This document shows positions 1-9,147 of a stretch of DNA of 64,000 bases, in pieces. The notes beneath the pieces were generated by a model that did not search any database, was not told the DNA's origin, and worked only from the letters and a program-made list of their open reading frames with translations. Both the position numbers and the translations under genes were made by a program. Positions within the stretch are counted from its first letter, which is position 1. Each line of letters begins with the position of its first letter. Source of the DNA: Pseudomonas fluorescens (GTDB taxonomy: Bacteria > Pseudomonadota > Gammaproteobacteria > Pseudomonadales > Pseudomonadaceae); contig NZ_CP012830.1 of NCBI RefSeq assembly GCF_001307155.1, positions 372,001 through 436,000 of the forward strand, read 5' to 3'.

Positions 1-65
1 TAGCGGCAAACACAGGCTGTGCGGGTTATGCTCAGCGGCATCACTCGTACAGCCTGGAATGCACC

Positions 66-953
66 ATGAACAGCCCGCTCGTGATCCGCCCACGCACCGA
101 AGATGTCGAAGGCCAACCGATCCTGCGCCCGCTGCCGTCGGCCCAATGCCGAAGCGTCGGGCCTTTCGTGTTTTTCGATCACATGCTTGAAACCCGCTAC
201 CCGGCCGGCAAGGGCATGAACATCCGCCAGCATCCGCACATTGGCCTGTCCACCCTCACCTACCTGTTCGAAGGCGAGCTCCAGCACAAGGACAGCCTGG
301 GCTCTGACCAGATCGTGAAACCGGGCGACGTCAGCTGGATGACCGCAGGCAGTGCGATTGCTCACGTCGAGCGCACTCCAAAAGCCCTGTGGGATACCGA
401 CTTCAAGATGCACGGCCTGCAAATCTGGCTGGCCTCCCCCAAAGCGCACGAACAAGGTCCTGGCCATTACAGCCATCACCCGGCCGCCAGCCTGCCGGTC
501 AGCGATAACCTCGGGGTGAAGATCAGGATGATTGCCGGCAAAGGCTTTTGCCTGGAGTCACCGGTGCCGGTGCTTTCCCCTACGCTGTACGCAGAGCTTG
601 AGCTGAAAACGGCGACGACCTTGCTGATCCCTACCGAGCATGAAGAACGCGCCCTTTACGTGCTGGACGGTGAAGCCCAACTCAATGGCGAGCCGATTGA
701 ACCGCACTCGCTAATAGTGCTGCCTGCCGGGGAAGAAATGGACCTGTTCGCCGAAAGCGATTGCCACGTCATGCTGTTTGGCGGCGCACCCATGGACGGG
801 CCGCGCCGGATCAACTGGAACTTCGTCGCCAGCGATCCCGCGGTGATCGATGAGGCCCGCCGACGCTGGGCGGCCGGTGATTGGCCAACCGTACCGGGCG
901 AGAGTGAGCGGATCGAGTTGCCTACAAAACCAGCTCCACCGACACCTCTGTAA
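66..953 (+). CDS. Pirin family bicupin protein
   Basis: 295 aa, normal length for a pirin. The N-terminal cupin has the complete metal-ligand set of the family: His56 and His58 in an HPHIG motif, then His100 and Glu102 in AIAHVE, matching the His-His-His-Glu iron site of human pirin. The C-terminal cupin (about residues 165-250) lacks an obvious metal set, as is usual. Known bacterial pirins have quercetinase activity or modulate metabolic enzymes; which applies here cannot be told. The ATG at 66 has a weak GGA about 7 nt upstream, and upstream sequence is cut by the window edge. It is followed by a REP-like palindrome and converges on the dienelactone hydrolase gene. Confidence 0.93.
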   Translation: MNSPLVIRPRTEDVEGQPILRPLPSAQCRSVGPFVFFDHMLETRYPAGKGMNIRQHPHIGLSTLTYLFEGELQHKDSLGSDQIVKPGDVSWMTAGSAIAHVERTPKALWDTDFKMHGLQIWLASPKAHEQGPGHYSHHPAASLPVSDNLGVKIRMIAGKGFCLESPVPVLSPTLYAELELKTATTLLIPTEHEERALYVLDGEAQLNGEPIEPHSLIVLPAGEEMDLFAESDCHVMLFGGAPMDGPRRINWNFVASDPAVIDEARRRWAAGDWPTVPGESERIELPTKPAPPTPL

Positions 954-955
954 CT

Positions 956-1027
956 GATCGTTCCCACATTCAAGAGCGGACGCGGAGCGTCCATTGAGGC
1001 ATTCCCACGCGGGGCGTGGGAACGATC
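956..1027. repeat. REP-like palindrome, GATCGTTCCCAC family
   Basis: A 72-bp element bounded by GATCGTTCCCAC and its exact inverted copy GTGGGAACGATC, with a second pair of GC-rich arms inside. It fills the gap between the converging pirin and dienelactone hydrolase genes. Its shape is that of the paired REP (REPIN) elements common between genes in fluorescent pseudomonads. It may also act as a transcript end. Confidence 0.8.
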
Positions 1028-1036
1028 ACTGGGGCG

Positions 1037-1765
1037 TCAGCCGTTGAACACTTCATCCAGCAAGTTGTGCATCGACACAAAGGCCCGCTTGGCGGTCTTG
1101 GCGTCGTACATCATCGTGCCCGGCACATTGGCGTGCGGATCGGTAAAGGAATGCACCGCGCCGCCGTAGCTGAGCAATTGCCAATCCACGCCTGCAGCAT
1201 TCATTTCAGCTTCGAAGGCCGGCAGTTGCTCTTTCGCCACCAATGGATCGGATGCACCGTGCAACACCAGCACCGAGCCCTTGATGTTTTTCGCATCGGC
1301 AGGATTCGGCGTATCCAGCGTACCGTGGAACGACACGGCAGCCTTGAGCGGCGCGCCGGTACGGGCCAGCTCCAGAGCACAGCAACCGCCGAAGCAGAAA
1401 CCGAACGCTGCCAGTTTCGACGTATCGACCGCTGCTTCACCCTGGCTCTGCAACGCAGCGAATGCCGCCTGCATGCGCTTGCGCAACAACGCACGATCAT
1501 TCTTCAGCGGCATCATCGCCGCGCCCGCCTCGTCGCCATTCTGTGGGCGAATCGACTGCCCATACAGGTCAGCAATCAACACTACATAACCTTTGGCTGC
1601 GACCTCCTGGGCAATCTTCTCGGCCCCGGCGCTGACACCCATCCAGTTCGGCGCCATCAGCAAGCCCGGACGTGGGCCTGTGTGGCCGGCGTCGAACGCC
1701 AGACGACCTTCGTAAGACTGCCCCTCAATCTGATAGACCACGGAACGCACAGTAACTTGGCTCAT
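1037..1765 (-). CDS. Dienelactone hydrolase family protein
   Basis: 242 aa alpha/beta hydrolase of the dienelactone hydrolase (carboxymethylenebutenolidase) family, probably cytoplasmic because no signal peptide is seen. The nucleophile is Cys124 in the elbow GFCFGG, with Asp173 (ASDPLV) and His205 (VHSFTD) completing the Cys-Asp-His triad typical of the family. The real substrate may be an ester or lactone other than dienelactone, because no chloroaromatic genes lie nearby. The ATG at 1765 has a good GGGAG ribosome site. The gene lies just downstream of htpG but is separated from it by a strong terminator, so it probably has its own promoter. Confidence 0.93.
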   Translation of the reverse strand: MSQVTVRSVVYQIEGQSYEGRLAFDAGHTGPRPGLLMAPNWMGVSAGAEKIAQEVAAKGYVVLIADLYGQSIRPQNGDEAGAAMMPLKNDRALLRKRMQAAFAALQSQGEAAVDTSKLAAFGFCFGGCCALELARTGAPLKAAVSFHGTLDTPNPADAKNIKGSVLVLHGASDPLVAKEQLPAFEAEMNAAGVDWQLLSYGGAVHSFTDPHANVPGTMMYDAKTAKRAFVSMHNLLDEVFNG

Positions 1766-1795
1766 GACTCACTCCCGTAAAGAAACGCCAGAATG

Positions 1796-1820
1796 AAAAA
1801 ACCCGCCGAAGCGGGTTTTT
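1796..1820 (-). terminator. Rho-independent terminator of htpG
   Basis: On the minus strand a stem ACCCGC/GCGGGT closes a TTCG tetraloop and is followed by six T, 12 bp after the htpG stop codon. The flanking A and T runs make it usable from the other strand too. Confidence 0.9.
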
Positions 1821-1831
1821 CTACAACTCAG

Positions 1832-3736
1832 TTAAACCGACAGTTCAACCAGCAGCTTGTTCAGACGGCGCACATAAGCGGCCGGGTCTTTCAAGCTGTC
1901 GCCGGCAGCCAGGGCTGCCTGATCGAAGAGGATGTGCGACAGGTCGCCAAAACGCTCTTCGCTCTGCTCACCGTCGAGTTTTTCGATCAGCGGGTGAGCC
2001 GGGTTGAATTCGAAGATCGGCTTGGAATCCGGAACCTTCTGACCGCTGGCTTCGAGGATCTGACGCATTTGCAGGCCAAGGTCCTGCTCACCGATCGCCA
2101 GAATCGCCGGAGAATCGGTCAGACGGTGGGAAACCCGCACTTCGCTGACGGTTTCACCCAGCGCAGTCTTGATCCGCTCAACCAGGCCTTCCTTGCTCTT
2201 GGCGACTTCTTCTGCGGCTTTCTTGTCCTCTGCCGAGTCCAGGTTGCCCAGGTCCAGGTCACCGCGCGCCACGTCGACAAAGCTCTTGCCGTCGAAATCG
2301 CTGAGGTAGCTCATCAGCCACTCGTCGATACGGTCGGTCAGCAGCAGCACTTCGATGCCTTTCTTGCGGAAGACTTCCAGGTGCGGGCTGTTCTTGACCT
2401 GTGCATAAGTTTCACCGGTCAGGTAGTAGATCTTGTCCTGACCTTCCTTGGCGCGAGCCAGGTATTCGGTCAGCGAGACCACTTGCTCACCCTCTTCACC
2501 CTGGGTGGAGGCGAAGCGCAGCAGGCCAGCGATTTTCTCTTTGTTGGCGAAGTCTTCAGCCGGGCCTTCTTTCATGACCTGACCGAAGTTTTTCCAGAAG
2601 CCCTTGTATTGCTCAGGCTCGTTCTTCGCCAGTTTTTCCAGCATGTCCAGAACGCGCTTGGTCAGCGCCGACTTCATCGAATCGATGATCGGGTCTTTCT
2701 GCAGAATTTCCCGCGAGACGTTCAGCGACAGGTCGTTAGAGTCGACCACACCTTTGATGAAACGCAGGTACAGCGGCAGGAACGATTCAGCCTGGTCCAT
2801 GACGAACACGCGCTGCACGTACAGCTTCAGGCCGCGTGGTGCTTCACGCTGATACAGGTCGAACGGAGCACGGGCCGGCACGTAAAGCAGCGAGTTGTAC
2901 TCCAGCTTGCCTTCGACCTTGTTGTGGCTCCAGCTCAGCGGGTTCTCGAAATCGTGAGCGATGTGTTTGTAGAACTCCTGGTATTCCTCGTCTTTGACTT
3001 CGGTACGCGGACGGGTCCAAAGAGCACTGGCGCGGTTGACGGTTTCCCATTCAACGGCTGGTTTCTCTTCGCCTTCGGCGGCTGCCACTTCTTTCGGCAG
3101 CTCGATCGGCAAAGCGATGTGATCGGAGTACTTCTTGATGATGTTGCGCAGACGCCAGCCATCGGCGAACTCGTCTTCAGCGGACTTCAGATGCAGGACG
3201 ATGCGAGTACCACGGTCTTCCTTGTCGATGGTGGCGACGTCGAATTCGCCTTCGCCCTTGGACGACCAGTGCACGCCTTCGCTGGCAGCGAGACCGGCAC
3301 GGCGGCTGTATACGTCAACTTTATCGGCAACAATGAATGCCGAGTAGAAACCCACGCCGAACTGACCGATCAGGTGCGAGTCTTTCTTCTGATCGCCGGA
3401 CAGGTGTTTCATGAAATCGGCAGTGCCGGATTTGGCGATGGTACCCAGGTGGGTCACGACATCGTCACGGCTCATGCCGATACCGTTGTCTTCGAGAGTG
3501 ACGGTTTTCGCGTCCTTGTCGAAGCTCACGCGGATTTTCAGTTCGGCGCCACCTTCCAGCCACTCAGGCTTGGACAGGGCTTCGAAACGTAATTTGTCGA
3601 CAGCGTCGGAGGCGTTGGAGATCAGTTCGCGAAGGAAAATTTCCTTGTTGGAATACAGCGAATGGATCATCAGGTGCAGCAGTTGCTTCACCTCGGTCTG
3701 GAAGCCCAGGGTTTCCTTTTGAGTTTCCACGCTCAT
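1832..3736 (-). CDS. htpG: Chaperone HtpG (Hsp90)
   Basis: 634 aa cytoplasmic ATP-dependent Hsp90 chaperone, full length. The N-terminal GHKL ATPase domain shows ELISNASDA (N box), DNGIGM and [11 protein letters not shown] (nucleotide lid and glycine motifs). The middle and C-terminal dimerisation domains are intact. The frame stays open 21 codons further upstream, but [13 protein letters not shown] is the conserved HtpG N terminus, so I start at 3736. A GGAG lies 10 nt upstream of that ATG and 4 nt upstream of an in-frame ATG at 3742, so a two-residue longer form is possible. The gene ends in a strong terminator. Confidence 0.97.
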   Translation of the reverse strand: MSVETQKETLGFQTEVKQLLHLMIHSLYSNKEIFLRELISNASDAVDKLRFEALSKPEWLEGGAELKIRVSFDKDAKTVTLEDNGIGMSRDDVVTHLGTIAKSGTADFMKHLSGDQKKDSHLIGQFGVGFYSAFIVADKVDVYSRRAGLAASEGVHWSSKGEGEFDVATIDKEDRGTRIVLHLKSAEDEFADGWRLRNIIKKYSDHIALPIELPKEVAAAEGEEKPAVEWETVNRASALWTRPRTEVKDEEYQEFYKHIAHDFENPLSWSHNKVEGKLEYNSLLYVPARAPFDLYQREAPRGLKLYVQRVFVMDQAESFLPLYLRFIKGVVDSNDLSLNVSREILQKDPIIDSMKSALTKRVLDMLEKLAKNEPEQYKGFWKNFGQVMKEGPAEDFANKEKIAGLLRFASTQGEEGEQVVSLTEYLARAKEGQDKIYYLTGETYAQVKNSPHLEVFRKKGIEVLLLTDRIDEWLMSYLSDFDGKSFVDVARGDLDLGNLDSAEDKKAAEEVAKSKEGLVERIKTALGETVSEVRVSHRLTDSPAILAIGEQDLGLQMRQILEASGQKVPDSKPIFEFNPAHPLIEKLDGEQSEERFGDLSHILFDQAALAAGDSLKDPAAYVRRLNKLLVELSV

Positions 3737-3825
3737 GGTCATCAAACTCCGATTGGATGGCAGTGGCCGCACCCTGAAGGGGTGACGGCGGGATGTCATC
3801 AGAGTTGGGGGCTATGCCGAGGATT

Positions 3826-4278
3826 TCAAGGGCTTGGCGTTTCTTCAATCTTGAAATGCGCACGCGCCGTGGCAATCGGCTCGGTTTGAGTGCTCTGCCA
3901 CGCGGTTATCGCAACGTTGGCGACCCGCCGCCCCTGACGGCACACCTGGCATTTGGCGTAGGTGTCACGAAACTGCCCGGCACGCAGATAATCGAGGGAG
4001 AAGTCGATGATCTTCGGCACACCGGGGGAACCGGTGAAAATCAGCAAATGCAGGGCCGCCGCCAGCTCCATGAACCCGGCTATCACCCCGCCATGAATCG
4101 CGGGCAGCAAAGGGTTGCCAATATTGTCCTTGTTCGCCGGCAAACGAAAAAGCAGTTCGTCACCCAATCGCGAGCACTCGACGCCGATCAGCTTGGCGTA
4201 GGGAATCATCTGCAGCAGCGAGGCGTAATCGCCACGCTCGTGGGCCTGCTGCAATTGCTCTTTGAAATTATCAGTCAT
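3826..4278 (-). CDS. PaaI-like hotdog thioesterase
   Basis: 150 aa hotdog-fold acyl-CoA thioesterase of the PaaI/YbgC type. The family signature HGGVIAGFME (about residues 63-72), which sits on the central helix next to the CoA site, is present. It overlaps the upstream thioesterase gene by 4 nt (ATGA), so the two are translationally coupled and probably act as partners or paralogues. The substrate is not deducible. There is no signal peptide, so it is cytoplasmic. Confidence 0.9.
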   Translation of the reverse strand: MTDNFKEQLQQAHERGDYASLLQMIPYAKLIGVECSRLGDELLFRLPANKDNIGNPLLPAIHGGVIAGFMELAAALHLLIFTGSPGVPKIIDFSLDYLRAGQFRDTYAKCQVCRQGRRVANVAITAWQSTQTEPIATARAHFKIEETPSP

Positions 4279-4751
4279 TTCGTCCCACCACTGATGACGC
4301 CACCAAAACCTTTGGTGCCTTTGACACCTTTGCCCATGCGCATGAAGGTCCCGACCACGTGGGCGATCGGCTTTTGCGGATCATCCTGGTAAGCAAACCC
4401 GCGCGTGAAGATCACGTCAGTCGTCACCCGGTAGCACTGGGCAAAACCATGCACCTCTTTATGCGGCTCGGCCGGATGCATGTAGTCGATACGCAGATCC
4501 AGGGTCGGGCAAATCTCGAACTCCGGCAAAACACAGAGCGTTGCCATGCCGCACGCGGTGTCCATCAGCGAGGTAATGGCACCGCCATGAATCACACCGG
4601 TTTGCGGATTACCGACGATCTGCGGGCTGTACGGCAACGTGACCGTCAGCCCGTCATTACTTGCGCTGTGCACACGTAACCCGAGCACCTGGCAATGCCT
4701 CAGCGCCGATAAAAACCGCGTCGCTCGCTCGAAAACGGGGTTGTCGATCAT
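4275..4751 (-). CDS. PaaI-like hotdog thioesterase
   Basis: 158 aa hotdog-fold thioesterase, first gene of a coupled pair. The signature HGGAITSLMDTACG (catalytic Asp in the family position) is present, followed by the conserved LRIDYMHPA strand. I start at ATG 4751 (MIDNPVFE). A TTG/ATG start up to 13 codons earlier is open but has no ribosome site, while an AGAG lies at a usable distance from 4751. Divergent from the small lipoprotein gene at 4912. Confidence 0.88.
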   Translation of the reverse strand: MIDNPVFERATRFLSALRHCQVLGLRVHSASNDGLTVTLPYSPQIVGNPQTGVIHGGAITSLMDTACGMATLCVLPEFEICPTLDLRIDYMHPAEPHKEVHGFAQCYRVTTDVIFTRGFAYQDDPQKPIAHVVGTFMRMGKGVKGTKGFGGVISGGTK

Positions 4752-4806
4752 TCGATAAAGGCTCTTTTTAGTGGTGTTGCATAGCAGCATAGGGACTAAG
4801 AAAAAG

Positions 4807-4841
4807 TTCCCTCCTAGATAAATCTTATATATCTGTAGGAA
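4807..4841. promoter_or_regulatory. Imperfect AT-rich dyad in a divergent promoter region
   Basis: In the gap between the thioesterase pair (minus) and the lipoprotein gene (plus), TTCC..CCTAGATA at 4807-4820 faces TATCTGTAGGAA at 4830-4841 around an AT-rich centre containing TTATAT. This could be an operator or promoter for either gene. No regulator is identified. Confidence 0.3.
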
Positions 4842-4911
4842 ACATGGAACTTAACCCATGGCGGTGCGTTCGAAAGGGCAAGTAGATACTTTCCACCAGG
4901 AGAAACACCCC

Positions 4912-5151
4912 ATGCGTAAGACTTTAGCTATTGCCTTGATGTTGACCGCTTCCCTCGGCATCGCTGCCTGCGGTAAAAAAACCGAGGACAAAGCTCAAGA
5001 AGCCACCCAACCTGCTGCACAAGTCCAGCAAAAAATGAGTGAAGCTCAGGATAAAGTGAGCGACGCTGCGAAAGAAGCCGCCGATGCTGCCAAAGCTCAG
5101 GTAGATTCGACCAAAGCAGCTACTGAAGAAGCCGCTCCTAAAACCAACTAA
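4912..5151 (+). CDS. Small lipoprotein, helical, Ala/Lys-rich
   Basis: 79 aa. Type II signal peptide MRKTLAIALMLTASLGIAAC with the lipobox GIAAC, so Cys20 is the lipidated residue. The mature part is a highly charged Ala/Lys/Glu/Gln-rich stretch, strongly helix- or coiled-coil-forming, with an EAA..A pattern. This is typical of small abundant Pseudomonas envelope lipoproteins of unknown role. The ATG at 4912 has AGGAGA 8 nt upstream. A longer in-frame start at 4858 would bury the signal peptide and is rejected. Followed by a bidirectional terminator. Confidence 0.85.
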   Translation: MRKTLAIALMLTASLGIAACGKKTEDKAQEATQPAAQVQQKMSEAQDKVSDAAKEAADAAKAQVDSTKAATEEAAPKTN

Positions 5152-5170
5152 TCGGTTTTAGTGCAGCAAT

Positions 5171-5199
5171 AATAAAGCCCGCCAAGTGCGGGCTTTATT
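5171..5199. terminator. Bidirectional terminator between converging genes
   Basis: A 12-bp stem AATAAAGCCCGC/GCGGGCTTTATT around CAAGT, placed between the lipoprotein gene (plus) and the MAPEG gene (minus). The A/T-rich base can serve both strands. Confidence 0.85.
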
Positions 5200-5217
5200 G
5201 TGTTTGTCACTAAAATG

Positions 5218-5619
5218 TTAGAGCAACACCGTGCGCAGGGTCGGACTAAGCATCAGCAAAAACGAACAGACCAGGCCGACAAACCACACCAGACTTCGTT
5301 GCCAGGCCAAGTCTGCCCAGTAGCACAACAAGTAGATCACCCGTGCAATCACGAAGATGACTGCCAGAACGTCAACCAGCCACCCCGCCGTTTGTGTGGT
5401 GTGCGCCATCAACACCCCGACCGCAAACAACAGGAAAGCCTCGAAACTGTTCTGATGCGCGGACAGCGCGCGAGCGCCAAAGCCTGTGAGCTGTGCTTGC
5501 TGCACACGTGGCAGATGATTGTTGTAACCACCCTGCTCTTTCATGGCCTTGGCCACCGGTATGCGGGCGACGTAAATCAGCACAGCACTGATAAACACGC
5601 ACCAGAACGGAATACTCAT
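5218..5619 (-). CDS. MAPEG family membrane protein
   Basis: 133 aa with about four transmembrane helices, the size and layout of MAPEG (membrane-associated eicosanoid/glutathione metabolism) proteins. The family segment RVQQAQLTGFGARALSAHQN follows the first helix. Bacterial members are mostly of unknown substrate; some are membrane glutathione transferases. Its ATG overlaps the stop of the DUF599 gene by one base (TGATG), so the two form a coupled pair. Confidence 0.87.
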   Translation of the reverse strand: MSIPFWCVFISAVLIYVARIPVAKAMKEQGGYNNHLPRVQQAQLTGFGARALSAHQNSFEAFLLFAVGVLMAHTTQTAGWLVDVLAVIFVIARVIYLLCYWADLAWQRSLVWFVGLVCSFLLMLSPTLRTVLL

Positions 5620-6356
5620 CAGGCCACCTCTTTGATCGCCTCAGGCAATGGCGCCTCTGTAGGGGTATAGACCATTACGTCGAGCACGTCGGAGTGAAAC
5701 TCCCGGCGATACAACACCAGCACCACACCCGCGCTCATCAACATGAACAGCCACGGGCTGACGAACCAGGCGAGCATGGTCATGCCGAAGTAATAGGAGC
5801 GCAGACCGAAGTTGAACTGGTTTGCCGCCATCGAGATCACCCGCGCGGCGCGCGAAGCGAAGGCCTTGCGTTCCGGCTCGGACACATGGCGCTCACCGAT
5901 CATCGGCGCCGAGCCGATCAGGATCGCCGCGAAGTTGTATTGGCGCATGCACCAACTGAAGGTGAAGAAGGCGTAGACGAACACCAGCGCCAGGCACAGC
6001 AGCTTGATCTCCGACATGCCCTGGGAAGCCTGTTGAACCATCGGAATGTCCGCCAGTAACGACAGCGCCCGCTCGGAAGAGCCCAGCACCGTGAGAATAC
6101 CGGCGAGGATGATCAAGGTGCTCGAGGCGAAGAACGAGGCGTTACGCTCCAGGTTGCCCACCACACTGGCATCAGCGATGCGGTTGTCGCGCAGCAGCAT
6201 GCGGCGCATCCAGTCTTCGCGGTAAAGGTGCAGCACACTGGCCAGGCACGCGGTATCGCGGCCCTTCCAGATAGCGTAACGGGTGTAACCGCCCCAGCAG
6301 ATAACAAACCAGAGCGCGGCAAGAATATGGATCAGATTGGTGTGGATGAACGACAT
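5619..6356 (-). CDS. DUF599 family inner-membrane protein
   Basis: 245 aa, with four or more hydrophobic helices (about residues 5-25, 75-95, 115-135 and 190-225). The sequence is recognisable as DUF599 (NLERNASFFASST; NQFNFGLRSYYFG), whose function is unknown. The ATG at 6356 has AGGGA 5-6 nt upstream. Operon with the MAPEG gene through a one-base stop/start overlap. A REP-like repeat lies upstream. Confidence 0.85.
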   Translation of the reverse strand: MSFIHTNLIHILAALWFVICWGGYTRYAIWKGRDTACLASVLHLYREDWMRRMLLRDNRIADASVVGNLERNASFFASSTLIILAGILTVLGSSERALSLLADIPMVQQASQGMSEIKLLCLALVFVYAFFTFSWCMRQYNFAAILIGSAPMIGERHVSEPERKAFASRAARVISMAANQFNFGLRSYYFGMTMLAWFVSPWLFMLMSAGVVLVLYRREFHSDVLDVMVYTPTEAPLPEAIKEVA

Positions 6357-6389
6357 GCGTATCCCTGTTAGGCGTTGACAAGGTTGAAA

Positions 6390-6485
6390 CCTGTAGGAGC
6401 AAGGCTTGCCCGCGATGGCAGTGTGTCAGTCGACAACTCCGTCGGATGTTATGTCCTCATCGCGGGCAAGCCTTGCTCCTACAGG
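6390..6485. repeat. REP-like palindrome pair, GTAGGAGCAAGG family
   Basis: CCTGTAGGAGCAAGGCTTGC at 6390 continues as CCGCGAT and is repeated in exact inverted orientation ending at 6485, with about 40 bp between. This is the REPIN layout. The same family appears at 23726, 35827 and 36834. Confidence 0.88.
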
Positions 6486-6533
6486 TAGTGCTTCGACGTT
6501 AGCGCAAAGAAAAAGACACCGCCGCTCGCCCAT

Positions 6534-6568
6534 AAAAAATGCCCCGTATCGATTGATACGGGGCATTT
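6534..6568 (-). terminator. Rho-independent terminator of brnQ
   Basis: On the minus strand a 12-bp stem AATGCCCCGTATC/GATACGGGGCATT with a short loop is followed by six T, 43 bp after the brnQ stop. Confidence 0.9.
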
Positions 6569-6610
6569 CTGTTGTTGCTCAAGGCCTGCTTGTGACGGGC
6601 CCTTGAAACG

Positions 6611-7924
6611 TTAAGCCAAAGCTTCGCTGCGCTTGCCCAGCAAACGGTCGCAGGCAAATGCAACCACCAGGGTAAAGACGCATGGCACCAGCCATGCCAG
6701 ACCTTGTTCGGCCAGCGGCAAGTGTGCCAATTGAGTCGGCATCCAGTCCGCCAGGCCCGCGCCCTTGAGCGCGTCGATCATGCCGAACAGGAACGACACC
6801 AGCATCACCGGGCCAACGATGCGACCTTGCTCCAGCCAGAAATCCTTGCAGAAGCTCAGCGCCACCAAGACGATGCAAGGCGGGTAAATCGCGGTCAGTA
6901 CCGGGATCGAGAACGCGATCAGCTTGGTCAGGCCCAGGTTAGACACCAGCAGCGAGAACGCTGCCAGGATGATCACCAGTGTCTTGTAGGACAGTGGCAA
7001 CACACGACTGAAGTATTCGGCGCAAGCACAGGTCAGGCCGACCGCCGTCACCAGGCAGGCCAGAGAGATCAGCACTGCGAGGAAACCGCTGCCGAGGGAT
7101 CCAAAGGTGTGTTGCACATAAGCGTGCAATACCGCTGCGCCGTTGGTAGCACCGACAGCCACTTCATGGCTGCCCGACCCCAGGCGGAACAGACTCACGT
7201 ACACCAGCGCCAGACCGACACCGGCAATCAACCCGGCGATGATCGCGTAACGCGTGATCAGGGCTGGAGACTCGACGCCGCGAGAACGAATGGCGTTGAC
7301 GATCACGATGCCGAACACCAGTGCGCCGAGGGTATCCATGGTCAGGTAACCATTGATGAAACCCTGGGAGAACGGTGCCGCAACGTACTCAGGTGTGGCG
7401 GTGCCGATGTCACCCGCCGGCAAGGCGAACGCGGCAATACCGAGTACGGCCAGTGCGATGATCTTCAGTGGCGCGAGGAAACGGCCCACGGTGTCCAGCA
7501 GACGGCCCGGGTACAGCGAGATGAAGAACACCAGCAGGAAGTAAACCGAGCTATAGAGCAGCAGCGCCAGCGGGCTTTCGCCGGTCAGCGGCGCCAGGCC
7601 CACTTCGAAGGACACGGTCGCGGTCCGCGGGGTGGCGAACAGCGGACCCACCGCGAGGTAGCACGCGGCGGCCAGCACACCACCGGCGATTTTGCCGATC
7701 GGGCTGCTCAAAGAGTCCATGGCACCACCGACCTTGGCCAGCGCGACAACGGTGATCACCGGCAGACCGACGGCGGTGATCAGAAAGCCCAGCGCCGCCA
7801 TCCAGACATTAGGCCCGGACTGCAAACCGACGATAGGCGGGAAGATGATGTTGCCAGCCCCGACGAACAGGGCAAACGTCATGAAGCCGAGTGCCAGGAT
7901 GTCCTGGCCTTTCAACACTTTCAT
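6611..7924 (-). CDS. brnQ: Branched-chain amino acid carrier (LIVCS family)
   Basis: 437 aa sodium-coupled transporter for leucine, isoleucine and valine (BrnQ/BraB family), with about twelve transmembrane helices. The N-terminal signature [20 protein letters not shown] and the GAGNIIFPP loop are diagnostic, and the length equals that of Pseudomonas BraB. Preceded by an untranslated stretch of about 340 bp carrying two dyads. No clear Shine-Dalgarno is seen before the ATG at 7924 (the upstream bases are pyrimidine-rich), which suggests controlled or weak initiation. Ends at a strong terminator. Confidence 0.95.
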   Translation of the reverse strand: MKVLKGQDILALGFMTFALFVGAGNIIFPPIVGLQSGPNVWMAALGFLITAVGLPVITVVALAKVGGAMDSLSSPIGKIAGGVLAAACYLAVGPLFATPRTATVSFEVGLAPLTGESPLALLLYSSVYFLLVFFISLYPGRLLDTVGRFLAPLKIIALAVLGIAAFALPAGDIGTATPEYVAAPFSQGFINGYLTMDTLGALVFGIVIVNAIRSRGVESPALITRYAIIAGLIAGVGLALVYVSLFRLGSGSHEVAVGATNGAAVLHAYVQHTFGSLGSGFLAVLISLACLVTAVGLTCACAEYFSRVLPLSYKTLVIILAAFSLLVSNLGLTKLIAFSIPVLTAIYPPCIVLVALSFCKDFWLEQGRIVGPVMLVSFLFGMIDALKGAGLADWMPTQLAHLPLAEQGLAWLVPCVFTLVVAFACDRLLGKRSEALA

Positions 7925-7964
7925 TAAGGAAATACCACACTACTGAATCGGAATTTAGAGAGGG

Positions 7965-7988
7965 ATTTCCCTTATGGGTGAGGGAAAT
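7965..7988 (-). promoter_or_regulatory. Hairpin in the brnQ leader
   Basis: A perfect 8-bp stem ATTTCCCT/AGGGAAAT with an 8-nt loop, about 40 nt upstream of the brnQ start. It has no T run, so it is not a simple terminator. It could be a leader structure or a protein-binding dyad. Confidence 0.4.
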
Positions 7989-8072
7989 GCTGTCGGTCCG
8001 TATAGGACTGACCCGTTTAGCGCGCAGCGTCCTTGTGGGCAGCAAACGCAAAATGGCGGCTAGCGTAACTAA

Positions 8073-8085
8073 TTTGTCTGACAAA
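8073..8085. promoter_or_regulatory. Perfect TTTGTC-N-GACAAA dyad upstream of brnQ
   Basis: A 13-bp palindrome about 150 bp upstream of brnQ in the 341-bp gap between brnQ and sucD. The TTGTCnGACAA form resembles operators of FadR-subfamily GntR regulators. I see no other gene or RNA in this gap, and no confident -35/-10 pair. Confidence 0.35.
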
Positions 8086-8210
8086 CGCACTATTACAGGG
8101 CGAACTATCCGATGCGCGACATATCCATGTCGTGTTTTTGCATCTAAATCTCCGTTTGCCGTCAAGACGCCATCGCGGGCCTGTCTGGCAACACATACCC
8201 CCGGAAACGA

Positions 8211-8242
8211 CAAAGGCCACCCGAAGGTGGCCTTTGTTTGGT
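8211..8242 (-). terminator. Terminator at the end of the sdh-suc cluster
   Basis: An 11-bp stem CAAAGGCCACC/GGTGGCCTTTG closing a four-base loop, 24 bp beyond the sucD stop, with a T-rich tail on the minus strand. Confidence 0.85.
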
Positions 8243-8265
8243 GGAGCGTCAGCTAAGCGCGAGGC

Positions 8266-9147
8266 TTACTTGACAGCCCAGCCAGTCAGCTCGGCCAGGG
8301 CCTTGCCGATGTCTGCCAGCGAACGCACGGTTTTAACGCCTGCGTCTTGCAGAGCAGCGAATTTCTCGTCTGCAGTGCCTTTGCCGCCAGAGATGATTGC
8401 GCCAGCATGGCCCATGCGCTTGCCCGGAGGAGCAGTCACACCAGCGATGTAGGAAACAACCGGCTTGGTCACGTGTGCCTTGATGTAGGCAGCCGCTTCT
8501 TCTTCAGCCGAACCGCCGATCTCACCGATCATGACGATCGCTTCGGTCTTCGGGTCTTCCTGGAACAGCTTCAGGATGTCGATGAAGTTCGAACCCGGGA
8601 TCGGGTCACCGCCGATGCCGACGCAAGTCGACTGACCGAAACCGGCGTCAGTAGTCTGCTTCACAGCTTCGTAGGTCAGGGTGCCGGAACGCGAAACGAT
8701 ACCGACCTTGCCTGGCAAGTGAATGTGACCTGGCATGATGCCGATCTTGCATTCGCCTGGAGTGATCACGCCTGGGCAGTTAGGGCCGATCAGAATCACG
8801 CCCAGCTCGTCGCACTTGACCTTGGCATCCAGCATGTCCAGGGTAGGAATGCCTTCAGTGATGCAAACGATCAGCTTGATGCCGCCGAATGCTGCTTCCA
8901 GGATCGAGTCCTTGCAGAAAGGAGCTGGAACGTAGATCACGCTGGCGGTGGCGCCAGTGGCTGCTACAGCGTCTTTCACAGTGTTGAACACTGGCAGACC
9001 CAGGTGCTCGGTGCCGCCTTTGCCTGGAGTTACGCCGCCAACCATCTTGGTGCCGTACTCGATGGCTTGCTGGGTGTGGAAACTACCTTGCGAACCGGTA
9101 ATACCCTGGCAGATAACTTTGGTGTCTTTATTGATCAGGACGCTCAT
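8266..9147 (-). CDS. sucD: Succinate-CoA ligase, alpha subunit
   Basis: 293 aa. With SucC it converts succinyl-CoA + ADP/GDP + Pi to succinate + CoA + ATP/GTP in the TCA cycle. The CoA-binding Rossmann motif [12 protein letters not shown] is at the N terminus, and the phosphorylated histidine lies in [16 protein letters not shown] (about His247). The start ATG overlaps the sucC stop by one base (TAATG), giving translational coupling. Last gene of the sdhCDAB-sucAB-lpdG-sucCD cluster, followed by a terminator. Confidence 0.98.
   Translation of the reverse strand: MSVLINKDTKVICQGITGSQGSFHTQQAIEYGTKMVGGVTPGKGGTEHLGLPVFNTVKDAVAATGATASVIYVPAPFCKDSILEAAFGGIKLIVCITEGIPTLDMLDAKVKCDELGVILIGPNCPGVITPGECKIGIMPGHIHLPGKVGIVSRSGTLTYEAVKQTTDAGFGQSTCVGIGGDPIPGSNFIDILKLFQEDPKTEAIVMIGEIGGSAEEEAAAYIKAHVTKPVVSYIAGVTAPPGKRMGHAGAIISGGKGTADEKFAALQDAGVKTVRSLADIGKALAELTGWAVK

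Noticed and set aside
1793..3592. A 599-codon open frame on the plus strand
   Set aside because: Antisense to htpG throughout; no domain and no ribosome site.
6704..7927. A 407-codon plus-strand frame rich in Gln/Arg/His
   Set aside because: Exact antisense of brnQ; composition is that of a shadow frame.
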